Part shown: positions 9,600 to 19,459 of the stretch, piece after piece
Layout: every line of letters begins with the position of its first letter
Position numbering within the stretch: the stretch's first letter is position 1
Origin: an uncultured Aquimarina sp.
GTDB taxonomy: Bacteria; Bacteroidota; Bacteroidia; Flavobacteriales; Flavobacteriaceae
Assembly: GCA_947500505.1 (NCBI GenBank)
Contig: CANMSL010000003.1
Span: 372,001 to 436,000 of the forward strand
Direction: 5' to 3'
DNA: 64,000 bases
Notes under the pieces: model-generated
Databases searched by the model: none
Told to the model about the DNA's origin: nothing
Seen by the model: the letters and a program-made list of their open reading frames with translations, nothing else
Translations under genes and position numbers: made by a program

Positions 9600-10988
9600 T
9601 TAGTTAATATCTAAAGCTTCATTAGCAATAGAAATTCCATTAATAGTTACTTTATTCAAAATTAAATCTTTGACATAATTAGCTTCGAATGGAACATTGG
9701 AGCTTTTGATATGTATGTTTTCCATATATACTCGATGGATATTTTGTTCTTCTCTACCATTAATTCTTATGGAAAGGTCTGTTGCGTCTTGCAAGGTTAT
9801 ATTTTGAAAGTAGAAATCACGATACTTAACAAAGTGTTTGTTTCCTCGCCAGCCTTTATAATCGGTAGTAAACTCTAGTCCATACTTTACAGGGTTTAAT
9901 ACGCTTGTATCCCGGATATATATTTCTTCTATAAAGCCTCCTCGATCCGGATTACTTTTAAACTGAAAAGCGTGTTTACCACTTTTTCTGAGTGTGTTTT
10001 TTTCTGCAAATATCTTACGGACACCTGCCGACATTTCTGATCCGATACAAAATCCGCTCCCTACTTTACTTGTGAAATCATTATTCCTAATAATTATATT
10101 TTCTGAAGGAGGATACGACCATCCGTCTTGATCTCGGCCTGCTTTGATCGCGATGCAATCATCGTGGGTGTTAATTGTACAGCTTTCTATCAATACATTT
10201 TTACAACTTTCGGGATCTATACCGTCGTCGTTGGTGGTACCTGATTGTATCTTTAATCTTCTAACGGTTATATTTTCGGAAAGTACAGGGTTGATTGTCC
10301 AAAATGGAGTGCTTTTTATGGTAAAATCTTCCAGGAGAATATTTTTACATTCTATAAACTGAATGCCTGGAGGTCTTAAAAAATGACCTTCTCCAAATAT
10401 CCGATCTTCTAAGGGTACCTTATCACTCCCCATTTGACGCGCTCTCATTTTGCTTGCTTTCTGTTTTTGTTTCCAGGACGCCCAGATATCTTTACAGTTC
10501 CCATCTATTTTACCTTTACCAGTAATCGCAAAGTTTTGTTGCCCTATCGCATAAATTAAAGGCGAATAGTTCATTATAAAGGTTCCTTCCCACCTGGTTT
10601 TTACTACTGGTAGATAATCCCCGGGGTTCGGGGAGAAATTCAGAATCACTCCTTCTGATAAATGAAGATTAATATCTGATCTCATGAAGATGGAGCCTTT
10701 TACATTATAGGTTCCAGGTTCGATTGTAACAGTTCCTCCACCATTGGCAGATACCTGTGCGATCACTTTATTAAGATTCTCTCTAAAGTTTAGTGTATCA
10801 GAAATCGAATAGGTAGTATCTTTAAAAGATGGAGGAACAATAGTTTTTAATATAGTTGGCATCACTTGGTTCCAGGCTGTATCGATTTTGGCTTTGGCAA
10901 ATGTTACATCAAAACCACTTTCAATTTTCTTATCGTTCTTGCAAGCAACGATAAGTATTAAAACCAATAAGGAAAGTAATTTTTTCAT
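9600..10988 (-). CDS. GH28 exo-polygalacturonase-like lipoprotein
   Basis: GH28 enzymes hydrolyse alpha-1,4-galacturonosyl or related linkages with inversion, using three aspartates in a right-handed beta-helix. The 462-residue protein has a lipobox (LILIVAC, Cys16). The active-site motifs are NDDGID at about 253-258 and HDD at 275-277, then GSEMSAGV near 316-323 and FKSNPDRGG near 343. This is the pattern of exo-acting bacterial members. Long inserts around residues 160-205 may restrict the cleft. It is 15 bp from the GH2 gene and 27 bp from the (alpha/alpha)6 gene. I infer that it releases galacturonate from the non-reducing end. Confidence 0.88.
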   Translation of the reverse strand: MKKLLSLLVLILIVACKNDKKIESGFDVTFAKAKIDTAWNQVMPTILKTIVPPSFKDTTYSISDTLNFRENLNKVIAQVSANGGGTVTIEPGTYNVKGSIFMRSDINLHLSEGVILNFSPNPGDYLPVVKTRWEGTFIMNYSPLIYAIGQQNFAITGKGKIDGNCKDIWASWKQKQKASKMRARQMGSDKVPLEDRIFGEGHFLRPPGIQFIECKNILLEDFTIKSTPFWTINPVLSENITVRRLKIQSGTTNDDGIDPESCKNVLIESCTINTHDDCIAIKAGRDQDGWSYPPSENIIIRNNDFTSKVGSGFCIGSEMSAGVRKIFAEKNTLRKSGKHAFQFKSNPDRGGFIEEIYIRDTSVLNPVKYGLEFTTDYKGWRGNKHFVKYRDFYFQNITLQDATDLSIRINGREEQNIHRVYMENIHIKSSNVPFEANYVKDLILNKVTINGISIANEALDIN

Positions 10989-11015
10989 TCTTGCTTAATA
11001 TGTTAACTTCAATTT

Positions 11016-12269
11016 TTATTGAAAAGCATTCTGATACACATCGCTTAAAAAGCGCATTCCAAAACTGGTTGCAATGTCCCGATAATATAATTCGAATGTA
11101 CCGTCTTTTTTAGAACGTTGTCGAATTTCGTAATACGCTCCCGCCAAATTGGGATCTTTATGATTGATGCTAAACTGATTTTTTAAAGTGAAATCCAATG
11201 CTATCCTAATATTATCTTCAAAATCAGTAATACCTAACTCATACAATTGTAACCATAAGATTCCTGCAAAACTAGTCGCGCTGCCACAAGGACTACGCTT
11301 GTCGTGATTTCCATCCAAATAGCTACTGTACCAAATCACCCCAGTTTTATCTTGCACTTTAGCCAATGCTTTGGCTGTTTTTACTACTGTATCCAGATAT
11401 TTTTGCTCTTTGGTCAAAGTGTATGCTTCTATTAAAGCTTCAGCATTCCAAGTATTAAACCTTCCGTGAACTTTACCCGTTGTTGGATTGTTGGGTTCAT
11501 AATCCATCCACCAGCCGTTCTCAGATTGGTCCTCGACTAGCTTGTCACATATTTCAAGAAAAGCCTTTTTAAAACGCTTTTCTCCAGTATGAACATACAT
11601 ATCCTTCCAGAGATATCCTTCGGCATTTGGTCTGGCTACATGTTTGATCGTAAAAGGTAATCCTTGATGCTGCGAATGGGGGCTTCGATCCTTCCAAATT
11701 TCTCCGGTATCACCGTTAACAATGTTATAGCTCAGTCGTTCTTCAGGAATATATAAACTATCTAATATCCAAGCTCCGGCACTTGTCGCTACATCGGCAT
11801 AAGTATCATTACCAGTAACATCACTAAGATTAAACAAACCAGGAGTACCATCAGTGATGGTTGTGGTGTTAATAAGGTCTCCCAATTTATGACCGTGCTT
11901 CGCATTTAGATACCCTTCTAATTTATGCCCTTTTGGAAATTGTAATCCAACCCACCAATCGCCTGCTCTTACTGCAGTGTTAAGTGATTTCTTATTACCT
12001 GTCACTCCATAAGCTTCTAGCAATCCATAAATTGCCTGACCTGTATGCCAGGCAGGTTCATATTCCTTCCAAACTCCGGTAATCATCTGGTAATTACCTT
12101 TTGCCATACCTTTTTGATCAAGCATAGTTTTACTTGTATGCTCTATTGCATTATTAAGTGAGTTAACAATTCTATCTTTATACTCAAGGTCTAATGCAAG
12201 CTTAGGTTTTTGTGCGCAAGCCTGCGACATTATACCCAACACCAATATGAACATCCACTTAATTTTCAT
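11016..12269 (-). CDS. Exported (alpha/alpha)6-barrel protein, unassigned glycosidase or lyase candidate
   Basis: I do not recognise a named family. The 417-residue protein has an export signal ending near AQKP and an ACA lipobox-like site (about residues 18-20). The body is all-helical, with repeating motifs typical of six-hairpin glycosidases (AWHTGQAIYGLLEAYGVTG, GDWWVGLQFP, WNAEALIEAYTLTKEQKYLDT, SATSFAGILWLQLYELG). GH88, GH105, GH127 and some lyases share this fold. Acidic and His residues concentrate around KHGHKLGD, DRSPHSQHQG and ENGWWMDYEPNN. It is flanked by two GH28 genes and overlaps one by four bases (ATGA). An unsaturated-uronide or rhamnogalacturonan-type activity is plausible but unproven. 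Confidence 0.6.
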   Translation of the reverse strand: MKIKWMFILVLGIMSQACAQKPKLALDLEYKDRIVNSLNNAIEHTSKTMLDQKGMAKGNYQMITGVWKEYEPAWHTGQAIYGLLEAYGVTGNKKSLNTAVRAGDWWVGLQFPKGHKLEGYLNAKHGHKLGDLINTTTITDGTPGLFNLSDVTGNDTYADVATSAGAWILDSLYIPEERLSYNIVNGDTGEIWKDRSPHSQHQGLPFTIKHVARPNAEGYLWKDMYVHTGEKRFKKAFLEICDKLVEDQSENGWWMDYEPNNPTTGKVHGRFNTWNAEALIEAYTLTKEQKYLDTVVKTAKALAKVQDKTGVIWYSSYLDGNHDKRSPCGSATSFAGILWLQLYELGITDFEDNIRIALDFTLKNQFSINHKDPNLAGAYYEIRQRSKKDGTFELYYRDIATSFGMRFLSDVYQNAFQ

Positions 12270-13660
12270 TTTATTTTATTTTTTGAGAATATAAGTTGGT
12301 CTTTGTTTAGGGGGTTTCCCTTTAGATTTACCGTATCCAATCCTTCTACATCTATCAGATAGAATCCATAACGATCCATTTCACCCAATTGATGTATTAT
12401 GGTAAGATCTTTTATCTTTATATTTTTTGCGTGGGCAACTATCATTGATGCTGGTGATTGCATGTAGCTTAACGTGTTTTTCCAATATCGAATCTTTTTA
12501 TTCCCCTTAGGCTTTTTCCAACCTCTGGCAATTGTATTATAGGCCTTTGGAATGGTTATTTTTATATTTTCTAATGAAATTCCTTCAATTTCTTTGGTGG
12601 GATAACCCGAGAAATATAGTAATCCGTTCGTAGTAATATCCAGATCTTTGAAATGAATATTGGATATGTTGCCAATTTCAGAAATACTATCTCTACGATG
12701 TGTATCTACAAAAATGCCGTATTCATCTTTATGTCTTCCCCCTGTAGTAATATTTATATTTTGAAAATTGATATCTGAATATTTCCCTCCATCCATCATG
12801 AAAAGTGCGATACCATATCTTGAATTTTTGATAGTTATATCCTGAAAAGTACAGTTTCGGGTATGATATGCAGATCCTGTACCCAATTTCAAGGCTGCAT
12901 CATCACTTTCTAAAATACAATTCCTAACCGTTATATTTTCTGTATAACGACTTCTATTTTTCGAAAGATCCTCAAAATACTTTGCACCTCCCTTGTTTTT
13001 AACACATATAGCATCATCACCAGTAGCAATCCTACAATTTGTAATTTGAACATTTTTAGAATTTACAACATCAATACCATCCGTGTTAGGGCTTCTAGGA
13101 TCATTAGTGATATTTATTCTATCTACTTTAACGTCTTCACAAAAACTAAATACCAAACAATGTGAAGGACAGTTGACCAAAGTAATTCCTGAAACAGAAA
13201 TGTTTTTTGCATCTTGAAATCGGATCCACGGCTGCGGACGTTGGTTATACTTCCAGTCTTCGTCAAAAAAAGATTTCCCATTACCATTGATGGTTCCTTT
13301 ACCTTGTATCTTAAGATTATGTGCTTCTGGTGCAAAAATGAAATTTGATCCGTTATAATCCTCCATTCTTGAGGATGCAATGAGTTCTGCTCCGTCTTCA
13401 AGTTGAAATGTCATATTTGGCCCTAAGATTAAACTCCCGGTATAAAATTTACCTTTGGGAACAATCACAGTTCCTTTTGAGGACACTGCCTTATTTATAG
13501 CCATTTGGATGGATTTTGTATTTAATGTCGAACCATCAGAAACAGCACCAAACTTGATAATATTAAAAGTATTTTCGTTATGAACAGAGCAAGCCACAAT
13601 AAAGGGTAACACTGCCAGGACCGGTTGTCCTAGCAGTGCTTTTTTGAGCTTACAAGTCAT
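12266..13660 (-). CDS. GH28 polygalacturonase-family lipoprotein
   Basis: This right-handed beta-helix glycosidase carries the GH28 motifs NTDGID and GDDAICVKN about 170 and 190 residues after the start chosen here, which supply the catalytic aspartates. The following segment reads LGTGSAYHTRN instead of the classic GHG, as in many Bacteroidota GH28 proteins. I chose the ATG at 13660 because it puts a lipobox (LPFIVAC) 24 residues in. An ATG at 13714 would add 18 residues with no clear signal role. The stop overlaps the next gene by four bases. Its substrate may differ from that of the other GH28, since the regions outside the catalytic core are dissimilar. Confidence 0.86.
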   Translation of the reverse strand: MTCKLKKALLGQPVLAVLPFIVACSVHNENTFNIIKFGAVSDGSTLNTKSIQMAINKAVSSKGTVIVPKGKFYTGSLILGPNMTFQLEDGAELIASSRMEDYNGSNFIFAPEAHNLKIQGKGTINGNGKSFFDEDWKYNQRPQPWIRFQDAKNISVSGITLVNCPSHCLVFSFCEDVKVDRINITNDPRSPNTDGIDVVNSKNVQITNCRIATGDDAICVKNKGGAKYFEDLSKNRSRYTENITVRNCILESDDAALKLGTGSAYHTRNCTFQDITIKNSRYGIALFMMDGGKYSDINFQNINITTGGRHKDEYGIFVDTHRRDSISEIGNISNIHFKDLDITTNGLLYFSGYPTKEIEGISLENIKITIPKAYNTIARGWKKPKGNKKIRYWKNTLSYMQSPASMIVAHAKNIKIKDLTIIHQLGEMDRYGFYLIDVEGLDTVNLKGNPLNKDQLIFSKNKIK

Positions 13661-13746
13661 TCCTTTTTTTTTTAGACGACTGTAAATACTAACAAACAAA
13701 CAAATGCGAAACATTTACTCTAAATTATTCAATTTGTATATCGATA

Positions 13747-15237
13747 TTACTCTTTCAAACTTCCGTCAAAATTTCTCGTCCAACCAATGGTCCAGTCCTC
13801 ATCTGCAGGAACTGCACCAACATAATTGACAGCATTAAAAAAACCTCCTAAGTTGGATGCATTTGACGAATTTGCGGTTGATATCCCAACAAAAGTGTTG
13901 GTTATTTCAAAAGGCTCCTCAGAATTATTATTACCAGCTTCGCGGTATTGATCTCTCACACTGCTATGAAGCCCGTCACTATCTCCCATTTCATCATTAT
14001 TGAATACGGTGCAGTTTCTCATGGTTATTTCTCCGCCATCTCTAACCCTAAATGATGTACCAAATCCTGAAATTACTGTATTATAATATTGACCATTGGC
14101 TCCATCTTGCATACGAACTCCTTCACCAACATCTAACTCTCCTTCTGTAATTCCTGCTCCGATTACTGTTACATTTGAAATCGTAGGATTTGATTGTGGA
14201 GTAAGATTTTCGTCAGTTCCATTAATAGCTCTACTACCACCGCTCGTCGCCAAAGCCCAAAATTGGCCATTACCATTCCACCCATCACTATACCGCACAC
14301 ATCGGCTATCCGGTCTGGTTACTACAATGTGTTTCAGATTTACTGCTCCTCCTCTAATTCTAATACCAGTAGAATTAGCATCATGAACCTGAACGAAATC
14401 TATAGTGGTAGCACCACCTACCTGTCGCAGTTGTAATGCATCATCATCGTTACCGCCATATTCTATTCTCACGTATTTCAGTGTTCCGGAGTTATCATCT
14501 GTTGTATTATCACCTCTCAACGTAACACCTATCCAGTCTCCGGCAGAAGGATTTCCTGACTGCCCGGGAGCATTGGCAAAACTTGTGAAAATGATAGGCT
14601 CTTCAAGAGTTCCTTCAGCGATTAGATCCCCTCCAATATTTACATCAAGTTCGCTATCAGAAGTTAGTGCATAAATCATAGTCCCTTCTTCAATCGTTAA
14701 GGTCGTTTGCTGATCAACACCAACACTTCCATTAAGCAACCAAAGATTTGAGTTGTCAAGAGTTTCATCAAAATTTACATTACCCGTAATCTGCTTGAAA
14801 TTGGCACCATCAATTGTAACATCTTCGATAGTATATTGCGGTTGAATTTCGGATATGGTAGCTGCAAAATTAGCTGAGGTAGTCTGCCCTTGTTTATCAG
14901 TAAGGGTAAATATAATAGACTGTGTAGTTCCCAGCCAGGCAGCAGGTACCCGAACTGCCAACCTAAAATCCTCTTCTCCGGTAGCACCATAATCCTGAGA
15001 TGCAAGAGGTGTATTTCCTGCAGAAACCCTTAAACTTTCTAACAAACCAGAAGCCTGAAGTTCTACATCAATAATGATTATCTGCCCAACACCAAAAGAA
15101 CCACTTTCTTCAGACAAGCTTATTTCTGGCTCAAAATATATAGGTCCTGCGACCGAATCATCATCGTCATTACAAGAGACTATCGTAAAAGCAAAACATA
15201 ATGCCAAGTAGATATATTTATTAAATAAAGATTTCAT
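13747..15237 (-). CDS. Surface lipoprotein with C-terminal beta-helix, candidate SusD substitute
   Basis: The 496-residue protein has a lipoprotein signal ending FTIVSCNDDDD, where the acidic stretch after Cys fits surface export in Bacteroidota. Residues 40-130 look like an Ig-like domain (FTLTDKQGQTTSANFAATI). From about 160 onward it has the repeats of a right-handed parallel beta-helix (TLTIEEGTMIYA, GDLIAEGTLEEPIIFTS, WIGVTLRG, LKYVRIEYGG). No catalytic signature was recognised. It begins 5 bp after the TonB receptor gene, the place where SusD normally sits, so I infer that it binds glycan at the cell surface and passes it to the receptor. Confidence 0.7.
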   Translation of the reverse strand: MKSLFNKYIYLALCFAFTIVSCNDDDDSVAGPIYFEPEISLSEESGSFGVGQIIIIDVELQASGLLESLRVSAGNTPLASQDYGATGEEDFRLAVRVPAAWLGTTQSIIFTLTDKQGQTTSANFAATISEIQPQYTIEDVTIDGANFKQITGNVNFDETLDNSNLWLLNGSVGVDQQTTLTIEEGTMIYALTSDSELDVNIGGDLIAEGTLEEPIIFTSFANAPGQSGNPSAGDWIGVTLRGDNTTDDNSGTLKYVRIEYGGNDDDALQLRQVGGATTIDFVQVHDANSTGIRIRGGAVNLKHIVVTRPDSRCVRYSDGWNGNGQFWALATSGGSRAINGTDENLTPQSNPTISNVTVIGAGITEGELDVGEGVRMQDGANGQYYNTVISGFGTSFRVRDGGEITMRNCTVFNNDEMGDSDGLHSSVRDQYREAGNNNSEEPFEITNTFVGISTANSSNASNLGGFFNAVNYVGAVPADEDWTIGWTRNFDGSLKE

Positions 15238-15242
15238 AGTTT

Positions 15243-18104
15243 CTAAAAATTAAAGTTAAGACCAATTCTTGTAGACCATCCATAAATTTCGTAGTCAATT
15301 ACCTGACTTCGATTGGACTGATATAATACCGTAGGATCATCTAATAAATTGACAAACTCTGCAAAAATGGTGAGATGATCATTCAACTTATAAGAAGCAT
15401 TGGCATCCAATTGATATCTTTCATCAATAAAACGATCTAAATTTGGATCTGTACTCGGTGCAAATAATGCAGAACCGTTATAATTTAAAGAGACCCTTGA
15501 ACTAAATTTCCCTTTATCAAATGACAAAGCAGCGTTCCAGACGTGATCCGCCTGACCTGCAAAATCTACATCATCCCGGGTTTCTGTCTCTCCAGTATCT
15601 TCATTTATGAATGAAAAACTACTGTCTGACTGCACATAAGTATAGTTAGCATATACTCCCAAGCCAGATAGTAGGCCTGGTAAGAAGTCGAGTTTTCTGG
15701 AAAAATTAATTTCTGCACCTAAAAGTGTAGCTTGGTCGCCGTTTACGGGAGAAAATCTTCTGAACCCAGCAAACTCTCCACCTTCAACATCTGTTACATC
15801 TAAAAATATAAAATCTTGAATATCCTTGTAAAAAATACCTCCTGATACGACCCCAACACTTTCAAAATAATTTTCGTAAAGCAAGTCCAGGTTTAAAACA
15901 TCCGAAGGTTTAAGATCAGAATTACCGGTTCTTAGCTCCTGATCAGCAAAGTTAATATTTTCGGCAGGTACCAAATCCTGTAAATTAGGTCTAGCGTATG
16001 TACGCGTTACTGCTGCTCTAATATTAGATCGGTCATTGAGTTCATACTTCAAATGTAACATCGGAAGGAAAAAATCGTAATCGTTATCTCCAGTTATCAG
16101 AGTAGAAGCAACAGGTTCATTATCATTGGCCGGCACATCCAATCGGAAAGCATCATAGGTAACATCTGTTCTTTCATATCTAACTCCAGCCAGCACCCTC
16201 AACTTGTTAAAGTCTATTTTCCCTTGAATAAAAGTTGCTGTTACATTTTCGCTTGCATCATAGAAAAAGCTATCACTATTTAACTTAGTAGCATCCTCAT
16301 CTATTTCATAAGCAGCTATATTATCCAAAAAATGTTGCATTGCCCTATCCGGATCAGGAAATTGTCCCATCTCATAATTACCATCTAGAATAGAACCGCT
16401 ATTACTATCAAGTACTTGTGCCAAGCTATATGGCCCGTTAAAACCTGAGTACTCTACTGTATTTCTTCTTCTTAAGTTGTCAAGATCTCTATATTTTCCT
16501 CCTATTTTAATTTCTCCGGAATTATTGCCAAGCATGAAGGGAACTGTAAGGTTTAATCGAGTAACCAAATTGTCTCCTTTATTCAATATAGGTTTATCCT
16601 GCTGAAATCCATTAAACTCATATTCTTCATAATTGGTAAGATCAAAATCAGGTGAGGTAAAAATTGGAAAATCCTGGTTATTTCTATCAACGTCTAGTAC
16701 TAACCCTCTTTTTCTAAAAACGAATCGATCACTTCTCAAAATCCTTTCAGAACGGGTATAGTTAAATCCATAGTCAATCTTACCAAAATCACCCAAGCCA
16801 TGTTCTCCTTCAAAATTTAAGGTAATATTTTCTCTATCTATGACACGATCGTTTACATCCCGTCTTACACGAACATCTCCATTATCAATGCTCCCTGCCA
16901 GATTGGGGAGATCGGGATCCTGATAATTATTTCGAGGTCTGAATCTTATTCTTCTTCGCAGAGATTCATCTCTAAGATCATTATAAATTGCTTTTAATAC
17001 AATTTTTGATGTAGGGCTAAATTTATAGTCGAAGGTTATATTTACACCTATACGTTGTCGCTCGTTTTCTTTAGGTCTGAGTCTAAAATCATCAATGACA
17101 TCAGCTCTAAATGAGTTAGGGTCATCAGAATCCCCAATCCTTCTGTTTCGATAAGACGCTTCATATCGTTCTTCACCATTAACGGTATTGTAGTAACTTG
17201 CTCCAAACAGAATTCCAAATTTATCATCTGCAAAACGTTGATCGTATTTCAACTTATAAATCTGGCTTCCTCTTTCGAACAAATCATTATATCCACCTCC
17301 AATTGATCCTTTAAATCTCGCTTTACTGCTCCTTGCAATTGGGGTAATTAGGTTGATAGCACCTCCTACCGCATCTCCATCCATTTCGGGCGTGATCGCT
17401 TTACTTACCTCCATAGCTGCCAATTGATCAGCAGAAATAAGATCTAATGATTCTGACCTTCCTCCAGATTCATCTGTCGAAGGTATTTGTTCTCCGTTAA
17501 TCGATACTGTTGTAAAATTCTGAGGAGTTCCCCTAATCTTAATCACAGCACCTTCGCCATTATCTCTATCTATGGTTACACCAGAAACACGCTGCATGGC
17601 TTCCCCAACATTAATATCGGGAAACCTATTTACTAAATCTGAAGATACAACCGTTTTGATGTTATCTGCCGTTCGTTGTAGGTTATAGGCCCTTTGTTGA
17701 CCTTCTACACTTGCAGTCACCAAAACTTCACCCAACTCATTGGTTGAAGGTGCAAGAATAATATCTCCCAGATTGATCGTATTAGTAGAACCTGTTACTG
17801 CTACAGTTTGACTAAACGGATCAAAACCCAAATAAGAAATTTCAACCGTATGTGTTCCTAACGGAATCCGGTCTAAGGTAAAATAACCGTCCCAGTCCGT
17901 AGTGGCACCAATATTAAGATCCTTAATAAATACTGACGCCCCAGGAAGTACATCGTTAGCATCACCCATAACCTTTCCGGTAATAGACACATAATTTTGG
18001 GAAGAGTTTGTTATTAAATTTTTACTAGCCCAAGAGACATTAATGATTCCAATAATCATAACAGGCAGTAATAGCTTGCTAAATGCTTGTAAAAAACTAT
18101 TCAT
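15243..18104 (-). CDS. TonB-dependent receptor, Xanthomonas/Caulobacter type
   Basis: This outer-membrane importer of oligosaccharides has 953 residues. It has a signal peptide, a carboxypeptidase-regulatory-like domain at about 38-115 (ITGKVMGDANDVLPGASVFIKDL), a plug domain (NRFPDINVGEAMQRVSGVTIDRDNGEG, then VIKIRGTPQNFTTVSINGEQ) and a 22-strand barrel ending in an aromatic LNFNF. The plug wording fits the TonB-Xanth-Caul family, not SusC, and no SusD gene is adjacent. It is the first gene of a seven-gene pectin-type operon, and operator A2 lies 67 bp upstream. Confidence 0.93.
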   Translation of the reverse strand: MNSFLQAFSKLLLPVMIIGIINVSWASKNLITNSSQNYVSITGKVMGDANDVLPGASVFIKDLNIGATTDWDGYFTLDRIPLGTHTVEISYLGFDPFSQTVAVTGSTNTINLGDIILAPSTNELGEVLVTASVEGQQRAYNLQRTADNIKTVVSSDLVNRFPDINVGEAMQRVSGVTIDRDNGEGAVIKIRGTPQNFTTVSINGEQIPSTDESGGRSESLDLISADQLAAMEVSKAITPEMDGDAVGGAINLITPIARSSKARFKGSIGGGYNDLFERGSQIYKLKYDQRFADDKFGILFGASYYNTVNGEERYEASYRNRRIGDSDDPNSFRADVIDDFRLRPKENERQRIGVNITFDYKFSPTSKIVLKAIYNDLRDESLRRRIRFRPRNNYQDPDLPNLAGSIDNGDVRVRRDVNDRVIDRENITLNFEGEHGLGDFGKIDYGFNYTRSERILRSDRFVFRKRGLVLDVDRNNQDFPIFTSPDFDLTNYEEYEFNGFQQDKPILNKGDNLVTRLNLTVPFMLGNNSGEIKIGGKYRDLDNLRRRNTVEYSGFNGPYSLAQVLDSNSGSILDGNYEMGQFPDPDRAMQHFLDNIAAYEIDEDATKLNSDSFFYDASENVTATFIQGKIDFNKLRVLAGVRYERTDVTYDAFRLDVPANDNEPVASTLITGDNDYDFFLPMLHLKYELNDRSNIRAAVTRTYARPNLQDLVPAENINFADQELRTGNSDLKPSDVLNLDLLYENYFESVGVVSGGIFYKDIQDFIFLDVTDVEGGEFAGFRRFSPVNGDQATLLGAEINFSRKLDFLPGLLSGLGVYANYTYVQSDSSFSFINEDTGETETRDDVDFAGQADHVWNAALSFDKGKFSSRVSLNYNGSALFAPSTDPNLDRFIDERYQLDANASYKLNDHLTIFAEFVNLLDDPTVLYQSNRSQVIDYEIYGWSTRIGLNFNF

Positions 18105-18170
18105 ACTTGTAATATTAATTAATACTTTATTACTCTACTTTTTACTTGTTGGGTTTTAAAGAGTTTATTT

Positions 18171-18186
18171 TTGCGCAATCGATTGC
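18171..18186. promoter_or_regulatory. LacI-type operator, site A2 (TonB receptor promoter)
   Basis: TTGCGCAATCGATTGC contains the perfect palindrome GCAATCGATTGC at 18175-18186. The 16 bases are the exact reverse complement of the start of site A1, including the asymmetric GCGCAA arm. It lies 67 bp before the TonB receptor start, where binding should block or overlap the promoter of the 6477-18104 operon. Confidence 0.8.
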
Positions 18187-18324
18187 ATATTACAAAAAAA
18201 TTTTAAATTAATCAATTATTCGTTATTTTTTTGATGTAAAAAAGAATATAATTTAAAAAAACAGTTGTTTTAGTAATAAAAAATTAATCATTTAAGTTGT
18301 TAAACTTATAAAAAATGTAATTTT

Positions 18325-18340
18325 ATGCAATCGATTACAT
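18325..18340. promoter_or_regulatory. LacI-type operator, site A3 (lacI promoter)
   Basis: ATGCAATCGATTACAT has one mismatch from the perfect GCAATCGATTGC palindrome and lacks the GCGCAA arm. It lies 88 bp before the lacI start, consistent with weaker autoregulation of the lacI-uxaC-uxaB operon. The assignment rests on similarity to sites A1 and A2. Confidence 0.7.
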
Positions 18341-18427
18341 TTTTTTTTAGATATTTGTGAACAATTATAAATTTTTGATTTCTCATTTTTATATTAAAAA
18401 GGCAAGTTTGATATTTGTAACCATCTC

Positions 18428-19453
18428 ATGACTTCAAAAAAGGTAACTATACACGATATTGCTAAAAAACTTGATATAACAGCTTCAACTGTTTCAAGGG
18501 CATTAAATAACAACCCAAGAATAAGTGAAACAACCAAAAAAGCAGTTTTAGAGGCTGCTAGAAGCTTAAATTATCAACCTAATAACTTAGCAGCTGCCTT
18601 AAGAAAAGGTAAAAGTCAATTAATTGGCATTATAGTTCCTACTATCAATAGATCATTTTTTTCTTCAGTAATTCGGGGAGTTGAAGAAGTAGCAAACAAA
18701 CTTGACTATAGAGTTATCGTTAGTCAATCTAATGAAAATGTGGAAAATGAAATTGCCTTATTAAATGCCTTATTAAATGCAAGAGTTGATGGAGTTCTAG
18801 TATCTATAGGAAAGAACACCGAACATTTTGATCACTATAAAAGCTTACTAAAAAAAGGAATTCCACTGGTGCTTTTTGATCGTACTACTAACGAAATTGG
18901 AACTAGCCAGGTAATCATTGATGATTATTTAGGAGGATTCCAGGCAACCGAGCACCTTATAAAACAGGGATGTACTAAAATTGCGCATTTTACCAATGTA
19001 AAATTGGTAAATATTTATCACGAAAGATACAGAGGATATAAAAATGCTTTAGAAAAGTATCAAATCCCTTTTGATGATTCGTTAGTATATGAAAGTAATA
19101 TGCAATTGGATGATGGAAGGGAATGTACTAAAAAATTATTATCGACAGGGAAAGAATTTGACGCCATTTTCTCTGCAAGTGACTACGCAGCTGCTGGTGC
19201 TATGCAAGTGTTAAAAGAACATCACATCAAAATTCCAGAAGATATAGCACTTGCAGGATTTAGTAATGAGCCATTTACTTCGTTTACTGACCCACCTCTT
19301 ACTACGGTGAGTCAATTTCCGATAGAAATGGGACAAGTTGCAGCCGAATCATTTTTCGAGATACTTAATTCGAAAAAGAAAAAGATCATCCCTCAAAAGA
19401 CAGTACTTCAGCCAGAGCTGATTATTAGAGCATCCTCTCTTAAAAACGGATAA
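18428..19453 (+). CDS. LacI-family regulator of the hexuronate regulon
   Basis: The 341-residue protein has an N-terminal LacI helix-turn-helix (VTIHDIAKKLDITASTVSRALN, about residues 5-26), the hinge-helix region NNLAAALRKGKSQLIGIIVP, and a periplasmic-binding-like effector domain (DGVLVS, PLVLFDRT, FDAIFSASDYAAAGAMQVL). It starts the lacI-uxaC-uxaB operon. Palindrome A3 upstream and the same palindrome at kdgK/uxaA, the TonB receptor and within uxaC make it the likely repressor of region A. The inducer is inferred to be a hexuronate or a catabolic intermediate such as KDG. It cannot be read from the sequence. Confidence 0.92.
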   Translation: MTSKKVTIHDIAKKLDITASTVSRALNNNPRISETTKKAVLEAARSLNYQPNNLAAALRKGKSQLIGIIVPTINRSFFSSVIRGVEEVANKLDYRVIVSQSNENVENEIALLNALLNARVDGVLVSIGKNTEHFDHYKSLLKKGIPLVLFDRTTNEIGTSQVIIDDYLGGFQATEHLIKQGCTKIAHFTNVKLVNIYHERYRGYKNALEKYQIPFDDSLVYESNMQLDDGRECTKKLLSTGKEFDAIFSASDYAAAGAMQVLKEHHIKIPEDIALAGFSNEPFTSFTDPPLTTVSQFPIEMGQVAAESFFEILNSKKKKIIPQKTVLQPELIIRASSLKNG

Positions 19454-19459
19454 AAAATT

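Larger units (their letters stand above)
18105..18427. promoter_or_regulatory. Divergent promoter region between the TonB receptor and lacI
   Basis: This 323-bp gap has no open frame of note and is very AT-rich. It holds two operator-like palindromes, one near each gene (18171-18186 and 18325-18340), 154 bp apart centre to centre. That spacing would allow either independent repression or DNA looping by a tetrameric LacI protein. I could not fix the transcription starts. Confidence 0.75.
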
